From Yinghuangia seranimata (GTDB taxonomy: Bacteria; Actinomycetota; Actinomycetes; Streptomycetales; Streptomycetaceae): a stretch of DNA of 64,000 nt. Positions 36,580 through 45,041 of the stretch are shown one piece after another. The stretch covers positions 124,001-188,000 of the forward strand of contig NZ_JASAOI010000038.1 in NCBI RefSeq assembly GCF_029953285.1, given 5' to 3'. Numbering within the stretch: position 1 is the first letter of the stretch; every line of letters begins with the position of its first letter. A program made the position numbers and the translations under genes. A model generated the notes under the pieces. The model was not told the origin of the DNA, did no database searches, and saw only the letters and a list, made by a program, of their open reading frames with translations.

Positions 36580-36643
36580 CTGTGTCACCGCAAGGACGAC
36601 ACGGCTGAACGACCACCGCCAAGTGGTCGACAGTTTTGAGTTT

Positions 36644-36716
36644 GGCCCCGTTGTGTAGCGGCCTAGCACGCCGCCCTCTCAAGGCGGTAGCGCGGGTTCG
36701 AATCCCGTCGGGGCTA
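36644..36716 (+). tRNA. tRNA-Glu (CTC), first copy
   Basis: Acceptor GGCCCCG pairs with CGGGGCT, the anticodon stem CCGCC/GGCGG encloses CTC, and the T-arm is GCGGGTTCGAATCCCGT. CCA is not encoded. Identical to the copy at 36762. Confidence 0.96.
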
Positions 36717-36761
36717 CTCAGAACTCTTCAGCAGGAACCATCCCTTCGGGGATGCGGCTAG

Positions 36762-36834
36762 GGCCCCGTTGTGTAGCGGCCTAGCACGCCGCCCTCTCAA
36801 GGCGGTAGCGCGGGTTCGAATCCCGTCGGGGCTA
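36762..36834 (+). tRNA. tRNA-Glu (CTC), second copy
   Basis: Same sequence as the tRNA-Glu at 36644, 45 bases further on, so a tandem duplication and probably one transcript with tRNA-Gln. Confidence 0.96.
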
Positions 36835-36844
36835 CTCCTTCGAA

Positions 36845-36867
36845 TCCCTCACCATCGCGGTGGGGGA
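36845..36867 (+). terminator. Terminator of the tRNA cluster
   Basis: TCCCTCACC and GGTGGGGGA pair (one wobble) around ATCGC and are followed by TTTCGTGTTT, 10 bases after the last tRNA. Confidence 0.7.
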
Positions 36868-36896
36868 TTTCGTGTTTCCGGGCTCCGGACGACGGC

Positions 36897-37031
36897 AACG
36901 GCCGTGGGGGGGGGGGGGGGGGGGGGGCGGGGCCCCCCCCGCCCCGCGGGGCGGGGCGGGCCGCGGGGGGCGGCCCGCCGGCCCGGGGCGGGGCGCGCCC
37001 GGCGGCGCCGCCGCCCCCCCCCACGGCCGTT
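36897..37031. repeat. Extreme G/C tract with a 22-base poly-G and long inverted repeat
   Basis: Positions 36906-36927 are 22 consecutive G, and from about 36906 to 37022 there is no A or T. The outer 18 bases, AACGGCCGT plus nine G (36897-36914), are exactly complementary to 37014-37031. Sited just past the cimA stop, it could be a giant terminator hairpin. Such a tract is also a classic place for sequencing or assembly error. Confidence 0.7.
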
Positions 37032-37041
37032 TCACGGGCTC

Positions 37042-38637
37042 TCAGGCGTCGGTGCCCGGCGTCAGGCCGGCCTTCAGGAGTCCGTACGTGTACGCGTCCT
37101 CCAGGGCCGCCCACGAGGCCCCGATGACGTTCTCGGCGACACCGACCGTGCTCCACTCGGTCTTGCCGTCGGTGGTCTCCACGAGCACGCGCGTGATGGC
37201 GTCCGTGCCGTGCCGGCCTTCGAGGAGCCGCACCTTGTAGTCGACCAGCTCGAACGAGGCCAGCTCGGGGAAGATCCGCTCCAGCGCGGTGCGCAGCGCG
37301 CGGTCGAGCGCGTTGACGGGGCCGTTGCCCTCGCCGGTCGCGACGATGCGCTCGCCCTTGGCGTGCAGCTTCACCGTCGCCTCGTTGACCTGCTCCCCTC
37401 CCCCGCGCAGTTCGCTGATCGCGCGCCACGACTCGAGCGTGAAGAACCGCTCGCGGCGGCCCGCGACCTCGTCGCGCAGCAGGAGTTCGAAGGACGCGTC
37501 GGCGGCCTCGTATGTGTAGCCGTTCGCCTCACGGGACTTCACCTCGTCGACCACGCGGCCGACCAGGTCGCGGTCGCCCGACAGGTCGTAACCGAGCTCC
37601 TTGCCCTTGAGCTCGATGGACGCTCGGCCGGCCATGTCGGAGACCAGCATGCGCATGTCGTTGCCGACCAGCGCCGGGTCGATGTGCTGGTACAGGTCCG
37701 GGTCGACCTTGATGGCCGACGCGTGCAGGCCGGCCTTGTGCGCGAACGCGGAGATCCCGACGTACGGAAGGTGCGTCGACGGCGCGAGGTTGACCACCTC
37801 GGCGATCGCGTGCGAGACGCGCGTCATGTCGCGCAGCTTGCCCTCGGGCAGCACCTGCATGCCCTTCTTGAGCTCCAGCGCCGCCACGACCGGGAACAGG
37901 TTGGCGTTGCCGACCCGTTCGCCGTAGCCGTTCGCGGTGCACTGGACGTGCGTGGCGCCGCCCTCGACCGCCGCGAGCGAGTTCGCGACCGCGCAGCCGG
38001 TGTCGTCCTGGGCGTGGATGCCGAGCCGCGCGCCGGTCTCCGCCTTGACCCGGGCGACCGTCCACTGCACCTGGCTGGGCAGCATGCCGCCGTTGGTGTC
38101 GCACAGCACGACGACGTCGGCGCCGGCCTCGTGCGCGGTGCGGACCACGGAGGTCGCGTACTCGGGGTTGGCCTTGAAGCCGTCGAAGAAGTGCTCGCAG
38201 TCGACGAACACCCGGCGGCCCTGCGCGCGCAGGTGCGTGACGGTGTCGCGGACCATCGCGAGGTTCTCGTCGAGCGTCGTGCGGAGCGCGAGCTCGACGT
38301 GCCGGTCGTGCGACTTGGCGACGAGGCACACCACCGGCGCCTCGGAGTCGAGCAGCGCCTGCACCTGCGGGTCCTCGGCGGCCGTGGTGCCGGCCTTGCG
38401 CGTGGCGCCGAACGCGACGAGCTTCGCGTGCTTCAGGTCCAGCTCGGTGCGTGCTCGCCGGAAGAACTCGGTGTCGCGTGGAACCGCGCCCGGCCAGCCG
38501 CCCTCGATGAAGCCCACGCCGAACTCGTCCAGATACCGCGCGATGGTGAGCTTGTCCGCCACCGTGAGGTTGATGCCCTCACGCTGCGAGCCGTCGCGCA
38601 GGGTGGTGTCGAAGACGTGGAAGCTGTCGTCGGTCAT
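37042..38637 (-). CDS. cimA: (R)-Citramalate synthase
   Basis: Condenses pyruvate with acetyl-CoA to citramalate, an entry to isoleucine via 2-oxobutyrate without threonine. The 531-residue HMGL-like protein starts MTDDSFHVFDTTLRDGSQRE, has GIHAQDDTGCAVANSLAAVE and GERVGNANLFPVVAALELKK, and ends in a LeuA-type allosteric dimer domain (about 400-520). The long single-chain form with LNLT-like EGINLTVADK favours CimA over LeuA or homocitrate synthase. The upstream leader has a peptide and terminator, so attenuation is likely. Confidence 0.92.
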   Translation of the reverse strand: MTDDSFHVFDTTLRDGSQREGINLTVADKLTIARYLDEFGVGFIEGGWPGAVPRDTEFFRRARTELDLKHAKLVAFGATRKAGTTAAEDPQVQALLDSEAPVVCLVAKSHDRHVELALRTTLDENLAMVRDTVTHLRAQGRRVFVDCEHFFDGFKANPEYATSVVRTAHEAGADVVVLCDTNGGMLPSQVQWTVARVKAETGARLGIHAQDDTGCAVANSLAAVEGGATHVQCTANGYGERVGNANLFPVVAALELKKGMQVLPEGKLRDMTRVSHAIAEVVNLAPSTHLPYVGISAFAHKAGLHASAIKVDPDLYQHIDPALVGNDMRMLVSDMAGRASIELKGKELGYDLSGDRDLVGRVVDEVKSREANGYTYEAADASFELLLRDEVAGRRERFFTLESWRAISELRGGGEQVNEATVKLHAKGERIVATGEGNGPVNALDRALRTALERIFPELASFELVDYKVRLLEGRHGTDAITRVLVETTDGKTEWSTVGVAENVIGASWAALEDAYTYGLLKAGLTPGTDA

Positions 38638-38736
38638 GGCCGGTCTCCTGATACTTCAGGGTAAGGGTGCAGAAGGTGGGTGTGTGGCGGGCCCGCACGC
38701 GTGGTCCTGGCCGAGGGGTGTTGGGCCAAAACAAAA

Positions 38737-38760
38737 GACCCCTCGCGGTCGCGAGAGGTC
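38737..38760 (-). terminator. Attenuator terminator upstream of cimA
   Basis: In the minus-strand RNA, GACCTCTCGCG and CGCGAGGGGTC pair over 11 bases (one wobble) on an AC loop, followed by TTTTGTTTT. It lies 100 bases before cimA, well past the separate ilvE terminator, and 45 bases after the leader-peptide stop, the arrangement of a transcription attenuator. Confidence 0.7.
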
Positions 38761-38804
38761 TGCGTGCGGGCGGTGGGCTGAAGAACGCTGCCCCTTGTAG
38801 GGGG

Positions 38805-38852
38805 TCAACCCGTTGCCGGCACGCCGCGGCTAATAATGAGCCACTGCTGCAT
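38805..38852 (-). CDS. Candidate leader peptide of the cimA attenuator
   Basis: ATG 38852 opens a 15-codon frame reading MQQWLIISRGVPATG. It contains Leu-Ile-Ile and a Val, fitting ribosome stalling on branched-chain amino-acid shortage. A hairpin (CCCCC/GGGGC type) overlaps its stop and the attenuator terminator follows. No strong ribosome binding site is visible (only GAG at about -6). Alternative frame MWQTSEHAAVAHY from 38871 lacks branched-chain codon clusters. The role is inferred. Confidence 0.6.
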   Translation of the reverse strand: MQQWLIISRGVPATG

Positions 38853-38914
38853 GCTCGGAAGTCTGCCACATGATTCGCCGGCTGGTACGCCGGTCTCACC
38901 ATTCGGGCGTACCC

Positions 38915-38946
38915 CGGCCGGGTGAAGCTTCCGCCCCACCCGGCCG
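38915..38946 (-). terminator. Hairpin terminator of ilvE
   Basis: CGGCCGGGTG and CACCCGGCCG are perfect 10-base complements, starting 27 bases after the ilvE stop. This makes the second terminator further down available as an attenuator. Confidence 0.7.
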
Positions 38947-38972
38947 TGACGGGAACGCCCGGGCGCCCCGGC

Positions 38973-40073
38973 TCAGACGATCTTGTGCTGCCAGCCGTGC
39001 GTGTCGTCGGCCTTGCCGGTCTGGATGTCCAGCAGCGCCTTGCGCAGCTCGAGCGTGATCGGGCCCGCGCCGCCGTCGCCGACGGTCCACGCGGCGTCCG
39101 TCGACTTGACCGAGCCGACCGGCGTGATGACCGCGGCGGTGCCGCACGCGAAGACCTCGGTGATGGTGCCGTCGGCGTTGCCCTGCTGCCAGTCCTCGAC
39201 GGAGATCTTCCCCTCCTCGACGGCGTAGCCGCGGTCGGCGGCGAGCTGGAGGAGCGAGTCACGGGTGATGCCGGGGAGCAGCGAACCGGTGAGGGACGGC
39301 GTGACGATCGTGGCGTCCTTGCCGCTGCCCTTCACGAAGTACAGGTTCATGCCGCCCATCTCCTCGATCCAGCGGCGCTCGTTGGCGTCCAGCCAGACCA
39401 CCTGGTCGCAGCCCTGCTCGGCGGCCTGCGCCTGGGCGACCAGGGAGGCGGCGTAGTTGCCGGCGCACTTGGCGGCGCCCGTGCCGCCGGGCGCGGCGCG
39501 CACGTACTCCTTCGACAGCCACACCGAGACCGGCTTCACGCCGCCCGAGAAGTAGGCGCCGGCCGGCGAGGCGATGACCATGAACAGGAACTCGTTCGAC
39601 GGGCGCACGCCCAGGCCGACCTCGGTCGCGAACATGAAGGGGCGCAGGTAGAGGCTCTGCTCCTCCTCGCCGGGGACCCACGCCTGGTCCTGGCGCACCA
39701 GGGCGTCGACGGCCTCGACGAACAGGTCCTCGGGCAGCTCGGGCATCGACAGGCGGCGGGCCGAGGCCTGGAAGCGGGCGGCGTTCGCCTGCGGGCGGAA
39801 CGTCGAGATCGACCCGTCGGGCTGGCGGTAGGCCTTGAGGCCCTCGAAGATCGACTGACCGTAGTGCAGCGTCATGTTGGCCGGGTCGAGGTCGAGCGAC
39901 GCGTACGGGGTCAGCTGCGCGTCGTACCAGCCGCGGCCCTCGCTCCAGCGGATCGTCACCATGTGCTCGGTGAACACCCGGCCGAAGCCCGGGTTGGTCA
40001 TGCGAGCGGCGCGCTCGGCATCCGACAGCGGGTGCGCGGTCGGCTTGAGGTCGATGGTCAGCGAGCTACCCAT
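38973..40073 (-). CDS. ilvE: Branched-chain amino acid aminotransferase
   Basis: PLP-dependent fold-IV transaminase for the last step of Val, Leu and Ile synthesis. The 366-residue protein starts [40 protein letters not shown] and the PLP-lysine region [16 protein letters not shown] are intact, as is [16 protein letters not shown] 40073 matches the usual start; an upstream open frame has no similarity. It is followed on the same strand by cimA after a terminator. Confidence 0.97.
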   Translation of the reverse strand: MGSSLTIDLKPTAHPLSDAERAARMTNPGFGRVFTEHMVTIRWSEGRGWYDAQLTPYASLDLDPANMTLHYGQSIFEGLKAYRQPDGSISTFRPQANAARFQASARRLSMPELPEDLFVEAVDALVRQDQAWVPGEEEQSLYLRPFMFATEVGLGVRPSNEFLFMVIASPAGAYFSGGVKPVSVWLSKEYVRAAPGGTGAAKCAGNYAASLVAQAQAAEQGCDQVVWLDANERRWIEEMGGMNLYFVKGSGKDATIVTPSLTGSLLPGITRDSLLQLAADRGYAVEEGKISVEDWQQGNADGTITEVFACGTAAVITPVGSVKSTDAAWTVGDGGAGPITLELRKALLDIQTGKADDTHGWQHKIV

Positions 40074-40175
40074 GGCGAAATTGACCTTCACCCTTCCGAG
40101 GGACAATGAGTGACTTAAGGCGAGATGGCGCCCCCGCACTTGCTAGCGTCCCACGAGTCCGGTCACCAACGAAAC

Positions 40176-40297
40176 GGGGGCCGGGCAAGCACCACCCACC
40201 CCTGGGCCGGGGGCCCCCGCGTAGCGGGGTAAGCGCCTGTGGAGCGCAGGTAAGACCGGGTCCGCCCGGCTCAGCGCGGCGAAGCAGGAACCCGTCT
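40176..40297 (+). ncRNA. Possible tnpB-less omegaRNA / IS200-IS605-type right-end remnant, copy 2
   Basis: The 272-base gap between leuB and ilvE holds CCTGTGGAGC (40236), 4 bases, GTAAG, a CCGGG/CCCGG hairpin and GCGAAGCAGGAACCC (40279), ending ...GTCTCAAG. A CCCCGC-GTA-GCGGGG hairpin lies just upstream. The ordered motifs match those at 18718-18781 on the same strand. GAAGCAGGAACCC is, from memory, typical of the 3' end of actinobacterial tnpB genes (VKQEP-like tails). There is no tnpB frame: stop codons flank the motif. The rest of the gap should hold the ilvE promoter. Confidence 0.4.
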
Positions 40298-40345
40298 CAA
40301 GTCTGACCGTGTGTCACGGGAGGGCAGGGAGGAAATCGCCCGTCG

Positions 40346-41407
40346 TCAGACGGACGAGGAGGTCAATCGCTTGGCGATGTCGTCGCCGATCTCGCTGGTC
40401 GAGCGGGTCCCCAGGGATACCCGCTCGGCCAGGTCGGCGTCGACCGCGGCCTCGACGGCGCGCGCGGCCTCGACGTGGCCCAGGTGTTCGAGGAGCATGG
40501 CCACCGAAAGGACCGTGGCGGTCGGGTCGGCCTTGCCCTGGCCCGCGATGTCGGGCGCGGAGCCGTGCACCGGCTCGAACATCGACGGGAACTCCCCCGA
40601 CGGGTTGATGTTGCCGCTCGCGGCCAGGCCGATGCCGCCCGCGATGGCCGCCGCGAGGTCGGTGATGATGTCGCCGAACAGGTTGTCGGTGACGATCACG
40701 TCGAAGCGCTCGGGCTGGGTGACCATGAAGATGGTCGCCGCGTCCACGTGCAGGTAGTCGGTGGTGACCTCGGGGAACTCGGCCGCGACCTGGTTGAAGA
40801 TCCGGGTCCACAGGTGGCCGGCGAACACCAGCACGTTGTTCTTGTGCACCAGGGTCAGCTTCTTGCGCGGGCGCGCCTGGGCGCGCGCGAACGCGTCGCG
40901 CACCACGCGCTCGATGCCGAACGCGGTGTTCACGCTGACCTCGGTGGCCACCTCGTGCTCGGTGCCCGCGCGCAGCGTGCCGCCGTTGCCCGTGTACGGG
41001 CCCTCGGTGCCCTCACGCACCACGACGAAGTCGATCTGCGCGTCGGCGCCCAGCGGCGACACGACGCCCGGGCCCAGCTTGGCCGGCCGCAGGTTGACGT
41101 GGTGGTCGAACGCGAAACGCAGCTTCAGCAGCAGACCGCGCTCCAGCACGCCGGACGGCACCGACGGGTCGCCGATGGCGCCGAGCAGGATCGCGTCGTG
41201 CCCGCGCAGCTCCTCGAGGACGCTGTCCGGCAGGGTCTCGCCGGTGCGGTGGTAGAGGCGGGCGCCGAGGTCGTACTCGGTGGTCTCGAGCGCGACGTCG
41301 GCCGGAAGCGCGGCGGCGAGCACCTTGAGGCCCTCGGCGACGACCTCCTGGCCGATCCCGTCTCCGGGAACCACGGCGAGGCGGATGCTGCTGGCAGTAC
41401 GTGACAT
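40346..41407 (-). CDS. leuB: 3-Isopropylmalate dehydrogenase
   Basis: NAD-dependent oxidative decarboxylation in leucine synthesis. The 353-residue protein starts [20 protein letters not shown], with [36 protein letters not shown] and [20 protein letters not shown], the standard isocitrate/isopropylmalate dehydrogenase signatures. ATG 41407 fits homologues; M at 41443 is upstream in frame. It is downstream of the 31-residue peptide gene and serA. Confidence 0.97.
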   Translation of the reverse strand: MSRTASSIRLAVVPGDGIGQEVVAEGLKVLAAALPADVALETTEYDLGARLYHRTGETLPDSVLEELRGHDAILLGAIGDPSVPSGVLERGLLLKLRFAFDHHVNLRPAKLGPGVVSPLGADAQIDFVVVREGTEGPYTGNGGTLRAGTEHEVATEVSVNTAFGIERVVRDAFARAQARPRKKLTLVHKNNVLVFAGHLWTRIFNQVAAEFPEVTTDYLHVDAATIFMVTQPERFDVIVTDNLFGDIITDLAAAIAGGIGLAASGNINPSGEFPSMFEPVHGSAPDIAGQGKADPTATVLSVAMLLEHLGHVEAARAVEAAVDADLAERVSLGTRSTSEIGDDIAKRLTSSSV

Positions 41408-41504
41408 GGCTCGGACCTTACTCCCGGTCCCAGGTTTCGACATGCGGAGTCCGGATGCTGGACGATCCGCGGGGCCGTTCCCGGGGCCGCTGCCGACGGT
41501 CGGA

Positions 41505-41600
41505 TCAGGGGTTCTGGTGGCCGGTGTCGCCGCCGTTGTCGCGGCGGTCCAGCGCGCGCTGCAGCGCGGCGGCGGCGTTCTTGCGGGTGGTCTCGTCCAT
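41505..41600 (-). CDS. 31-residue conserved-looking small protein upstream of leuB
   Basis: ATG 41600 opens a short frame with clear coding bias, beginning [20 protein letters not shown] and ending in [17 protein letters not shown] lies 4-5 bases before the start. The first 20 residues form a charged amphipathic helix. I recall a similar short reading frame near leuB/serA in Streptomyces but cannot verify this. The function is unknown. It sits 97 bases before leuB on the same strand. Confidence 0.6.
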   Translation of the reverse strand: MDETTRKNAAAALQRALDRRDNGGDTGHQNP

Positions 41601-41855
41601 GGGGCACCTCACGAGGGCGTGGCGGGGGCGGGACGACACGGCCCAGGGCGGATTCACCGGGGTGACGCATCGTGCGGCGCGGACGGGCCTCGTGGGCGCA
41701 CTGTCCTCGAAGATCCCACCGAAACCGGGATTTTCGGCGTGGTAGGACGTTCTAGTAGTTCAACCGTAAGCGACAGAGTGGGCCGCTGTCCGCAATTTAC
41801 TCGGAGTTCCTACTATCCGAGACGCCCGGTACTCCGACGGAGTCGGATGAACACA

Positions 41856-41892
41856 CGAACGGCCCCGGAGGCGATGCCTCCGGGGCCGTTCG
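41856..41892 (-). terminator. Strong hairpin terminator of serA
   Basis: A perfect 17-base stem (CGAACGGCCCCGGAGGC and its complement) on a three-base loop, 18 bases after the serA stop. The 250 bases left of it, up to the small gene at 41600, hold no other feature I can support. Confidence 0.85.
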
Positions 41893-41910
41893 GCCGACGT
41901 GCGTCGGGGG

Positions 41911-43500
41911 TCAGTCGACCAGGTTCACCGGGCGCACGATGTCCGCGCCGATCTCGGCGCCGATCTCGGCGAGCACCGGCTGCGGGATGGTCGAGTCGAC
42001 GGTCAGCGCGACCAGCGCGTCGCCGCCCTTGGCGTTGCGGCTCACCTGCATGCCGGCGATGTTGACGCCCGCGTCGCCGAGCAGCCGGCCGATGACGCCG
42101 ACCACGCCCGGGCGGTCGCCGTAGCGCAGGAACACCATGTGCTCGGTGAGCTGCAGGTCGACGTCGAAGCCGTGCACCTCGACGATCTTCTCGATGCGCT
42201 TCGGGCCGGCCAGCGTGCCGGAGACCGAGATCGCCGTGCCGTCCGCGAGCGTGCCGCGCACCGTCACGAGGTTGCGGTGGTCGGGGCTCTCGGAGCTGGT
42301 CGTCAGGCTCACCTCGACGCCGCGCTCCTGCGCGAGCAGCGGGGCGTTGACGTAGGACACGGACTCCTCGACGACGTCGGAGAACACGCCCTTGAGCGCC
42401 GCCAGTTCCAGCACCTTGACGTCGTGCTGGGTGATCTCGCCGCGCACCTCGACGTCGAGGCGCTGCGCGACACCGCCGGCCAGCGAGGTGAAGATGCGGC
42501 CGAGCTTCTCGGCGAGCGGCAGGCCCGGGCGCACGTCCGGGGCGATCTCGCCGCCCTGCACGTTGACCGCGTCCGGCACGAGCTCGCCGGCCAGCGCGAG
42601 GCGCACCGACTTGGCGACCGCGATACCGGCCTTCTCCTGCGCCTCGTCGGTGCTCGCGCCCAGGTGCGGGGTCGCCACGACGTTGTCGAACTCGAACAGC
42701 GGGCTGTCCGTGCACGGCTCCTTGACGAACACGTCCAGGCCCGCGCCCGCGACCCGGCCCTCCTTGAGGGCGGCGGCCAGCGCGGCCTCGTCGATGATGC
42801 CGCCGCGCGCGGCGTTGACGATGCGCACCGTCGGCTTGACCTTGTGCAGCGCCTCGTCGCCGATGAGACCGATGGTCTCCGGGGTCTTCGGCAGGTGGAT
42901 GGTGAGGAAGTCCGACTGCTCCAGGACCTCGTCCAGGCTCAGCATGCGGACGCCCACCTGCGCGGCGCGGGCCGGCTGCACGTAGGGGTCGTACGCGATC
43001 ACGTTCATGCCGAACGCCGACATGCGCTGCGCGACCAGCACGCCGATGCGGCCGAAGCCGACCACGCCGAGGGTCTTCTCGGCCAGCTCGACGCCGGTGT
43101 ACTTGTTCCGCTTCCACTCGCCGTTCTTCAGCGCGGCGTTGGCCGGCGGGATGTTGCGCGCGACCGAGATGAGCAGGCCGCAGGCCAGCTCGGCGGCGGT
43201 CACGATGTTCGAGGTCGGCGCGTTGACGACCATCACGCCGGCCTTGGTGGCGGCGGGGACGTCGACGTTGTCGAGACCGACGCCGGCGCGCGCGATGACC
43301 TTCAGGCGCGACGCGGCGGCGATCGCCTCGGCGTCCACCTTGGTCGCGCTGCGCACCAGGATCGCGTCGACGTCGGCGATCGCGGGCAGCAGCTCGGCGC
43401 GGTTCGCGCCGTCGCAGTGCCGGATCTCGAAGTCGGGACCGAGCGCGTCGACCGTGGCCGGCGACAGTTCTTCAGCGATGAGGACGACGGGCTTGCTCAC
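41911..43500 (-). CDS. serA: D-3-phosphoglycerate dehydrogenase
   Basis: First step of serine synthesis. The 529-residue protein is the long actinobacterial form: catalytic and NAD domains (VGFGRIGVLVAQRMSAFGMN, VNAARGGIIDEAAL, TPHLGASTDEAQEKAG), the intervening ASB domain (about 320-450), and a C-terminal ACT domain (VFLRYGDRPGVVGVIGRLLG) for serine feedback. It starts at GTG 43500 after AAAGGATC. The upstream leader contains a GCGCAGGCCTGCGC palindrome flanked by CCCCT/AGGGG. Confidence 0.97.
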   Translation of the reverse strand: MSKPVVLIAEELSPATVDALGPDFEIRHCDGANRAELLPAIADVDAILVRSATKVDAEAIAAASRLKVIARAGVGLDNVDVPAATKAGVMVVNAPTSNIVTAAELACGLLISVARNIPPANAALKNGEWKRNKYTGVELAEKTLGVVGFGRIGVLVAQRMSAFGMNVIAYDPYVQPARAAQVGVRMLSLDEVLEQSDFLTIHLPKTPETIGLIGDEALHKVKPTVRIVNAARGGIIDEAALAAALKEGRVAGAGLDVFVKEPCTDSPLFEFDNVVATPHLGASTDEAQEKAGIAVAKSVRLALAGELVPDAVNVQGGEIAPDVRPGLPLAEKLGRIFTSLAGGVAQRLDVEVRGEITQHDVKVLELAALKGVFSDVVEESVSYVNAPLLAQERGVEVSLTTSSESPDHRNLVTVRGTLADGTAISVSGTLAGPKRIEKIVEVHGFDVDLQLTEHMVFLRYGDRPGVVGVIGRLLGDAGVNIAGMQVSRNAKGGDALVALTVDSTIPQPVLAEIGAEIGADIVRPVNLVD

Positions 43501-43690
43501 TGCGATCCTTTGCTTTCTACGTCGGCAGCGATGACGGCGCCCCCCTTGCGCAGGCCTGCGCGAGGGGCGGGTGGGTCTGACGCGCGGTCGAGTCTAGTGC
43601 GGCCGCCGCGTTGTCCACGCCGTCGTCCGGGGAGTGGACGCGGGATCTCCCCGAGCCCGCCCGGACCCGGTCAGCGCCGGTCGGTGCCGG

Positions 43691-44089
43691 TCAGGAGCGG
43701 TCGCCGCCCGACACGAACCAGCCGACCGTCACCCGGCGGCGCCCGCCGCGGTCCGCTATCACGACCTCGCCGGACGGGCCGGGCAGCGCCAAGGTGCCGC
43801 CGTACGGCAGCGGTCGGCGCTCGCCGTTGTCCACGAACACCTCGGCCACCGGGGCGTCCTGCGAGCCGCGGATCCACGTCACCTGCCACGCCCCGCTGTC
43901 GTCGCAGCGGAACTCCAGGTGGGTACGGGACACGAAGAGCCAGTCGGCGGGGGTCACCAGATGGCACCTGGACGCGTCGCGGCCGACCGCGAGGGTCGCC
44001 CCGGGGCGGCTGGGCGAGCTGGCCATCAGCATCGCGACGGTCGCCGCGTCGTCCGCCCCCGACGTCGAGGCCATGTTCAGATCGAGCAC
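43691..44089 (-). CDS. FHA-domain protein
   Basis: A 132-residue protein that is essentially one forkhead-associated domain, which binds phosphothreonine peptides. Core motifs are LAVGRDASRCHLV, FVSRTHLEF (the S-R-x-H signature) and PYGGTLALPGPSGEVVI. GGAGG lies 9 bases before GTG 44089. It is a paralogue of the FHA part of the next gene upstream and last in the PP2C / FHA-HTH / FHA run. Its phosphopeptide partner and the kinase are not encoded in the window. Confidence 0.85.
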   Translation of the reverse strand: MLDLNMASTSGADDAATVAMLMASSPSRPGATLAVGRDASRCHLVTPADWLFVSRTHLEFRCDDSGAWQVTWIRGSQDAPVAEVFVDNGERRPLPYGGTLALPGPSGEVVIADRGGRRRVTVGWFVSGGDRS

Positions 44090-44144
44090 CGGTTCTTCCC
44101 TCCGAAAAACCTCTGATGTTCCCCCGGCGGTCCTTGCCCGCCCC

Positions 44145-44975
44145 TTACACGCCGGGTGTGCGGCGTGGCGGCTGCCCGCCGCACGGGCACGGTCCGCGCC
44201 CGGCTATGCCGTGGGTCACGGCGGTCTGTGCGATGAGGTCCCAGCCGCCGTGCACGTGCCGCACGGTGTCCAGGTAGTTCGGCCCGAGCAGTTCGTTGAG
44301 CTCGGGGCACAGACCCGAACTGTAGAACTCGCGGCGCAGTTTCGTCTTGCACCGCTCGACGGTCGCCGGCGACAGGTGCAGCAGCGAGCACAGCTCGCGG
44401 GTCGACTTGGCGCGCTTGACCTGGCGGCCGTGGATCCAGTCGCACGACATGGCGGTCAGCACCTCGATCTCGGTGTCCGACAGCCGGTTCTGCAGCACGA
44501 ACGGCGCGACGTCCTGGGTCTCGGGCACGTTGTCGCCCTGCCCCGGGTGGTCGTCGGCCTGCTGCGGAAGCGACAGCCGCCACTCGACGATGACGCGGCG
44601 CCGGCGTGCGAGATCGCTGATGACGATGCGGCCGGCCCGCCGACCGCCGAGCGGCAGGGTCGCGCCGTACGGCACCGGCTCGGACACGCCCTCGCGGTCG
44701 ATCTGCACGAGGGCGACCGGACGCGTGTGCGAGCCCTGCAGCCACTCGACGCTCCACCGGCGCTCGTCGGTGAAGGTGAACTCCAGGTGCACGCGCGAGA
44801 CGAAGCGCCAGTCCTTGGGGGTGGCCAGCGCGCAGCGCGACGGATCGCGGCCCACGCCGAGCCGCTGCCCCGGCTCGCTGGGCATCTTCACCGTGCGCGA
44901 CCGGGGCAGTTCCTGGTCGCGCAGGTCAGCGTCGTCCGACGTCGCCGCGGTGAGGATCAGTTCGAGCATCGCCAT
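44145..44975 (-). CDS. FHA domain fused to a helix-turn-helix domain
   Basis: A 276-residue protein. Residues 1-130 are an FHA domain (LGVGRDPSRCALATPKDWRF, FVSRVHLEFTF, PYGATLPLGGRRAGRIVISD). A linker of about 25 residues leads to a LuxR/sigma-region-4-like helix-turn-helix (LSDTEIEVLTAM, then STRELCSLLHLSPATVERCK, TKLRREFYSSG). The C-terminus has CPCGG. The architecture suggests DNA binding gated by phosphothreonine recognition, comparable in principle to EmbR-like regulators though with a different domain order. It is followed 55 bases on by a second FHA gene. Confidence 0.85.
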   Translation of the reverse strand: MAMLELILTAATSDDADLRDQELPRSRTVKMPSEPGQRLGVGRDPSRCALATPKDWRFVSRVHLEFTFTDERRWSVEWLQGSHTRPVALVQIDREGVSEPVPYGATLPLGGRRAGRIVISDLARRRRVIVEWRLSLPQQADDHPGQGDNVPETQDVAPFVLQNRLSDTEIEVLTAMSCDWIHGRQVKRAKSTRELCSLLHLSPATVERCKTKLRREFYSSGLCPELNELLGPNYLDTVRHVHGGWDLIAQTAVTHGIAGRGPCPCGGQPPRRTPGV

Positions 44976-45041
44976 CCGTCCGGTATTCGGGCCCCTTGTG
45001 GGGGCGCCTCGTGCACCATGGTCGCGGTCCGACCGTACGGC

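Noticed and set aside
36580-36640. A further tRNA between tRNA-Gln and the first tRNA-Glu
   Set aside because: GACCACCGCC...GGTGG-like pairing forms only a small hairpin; no acceptor or T-arm can be built.
40176-40345. Riboswitch (cyclic di-AMP, cobalamin, SAM) or signal recognition particle RNA between leuB and ilvE
   Set aside because: The several hairpins invited comparison, but none of the core sequences of those RNAs as I know them is present. The tnpB-end similarity fits better.
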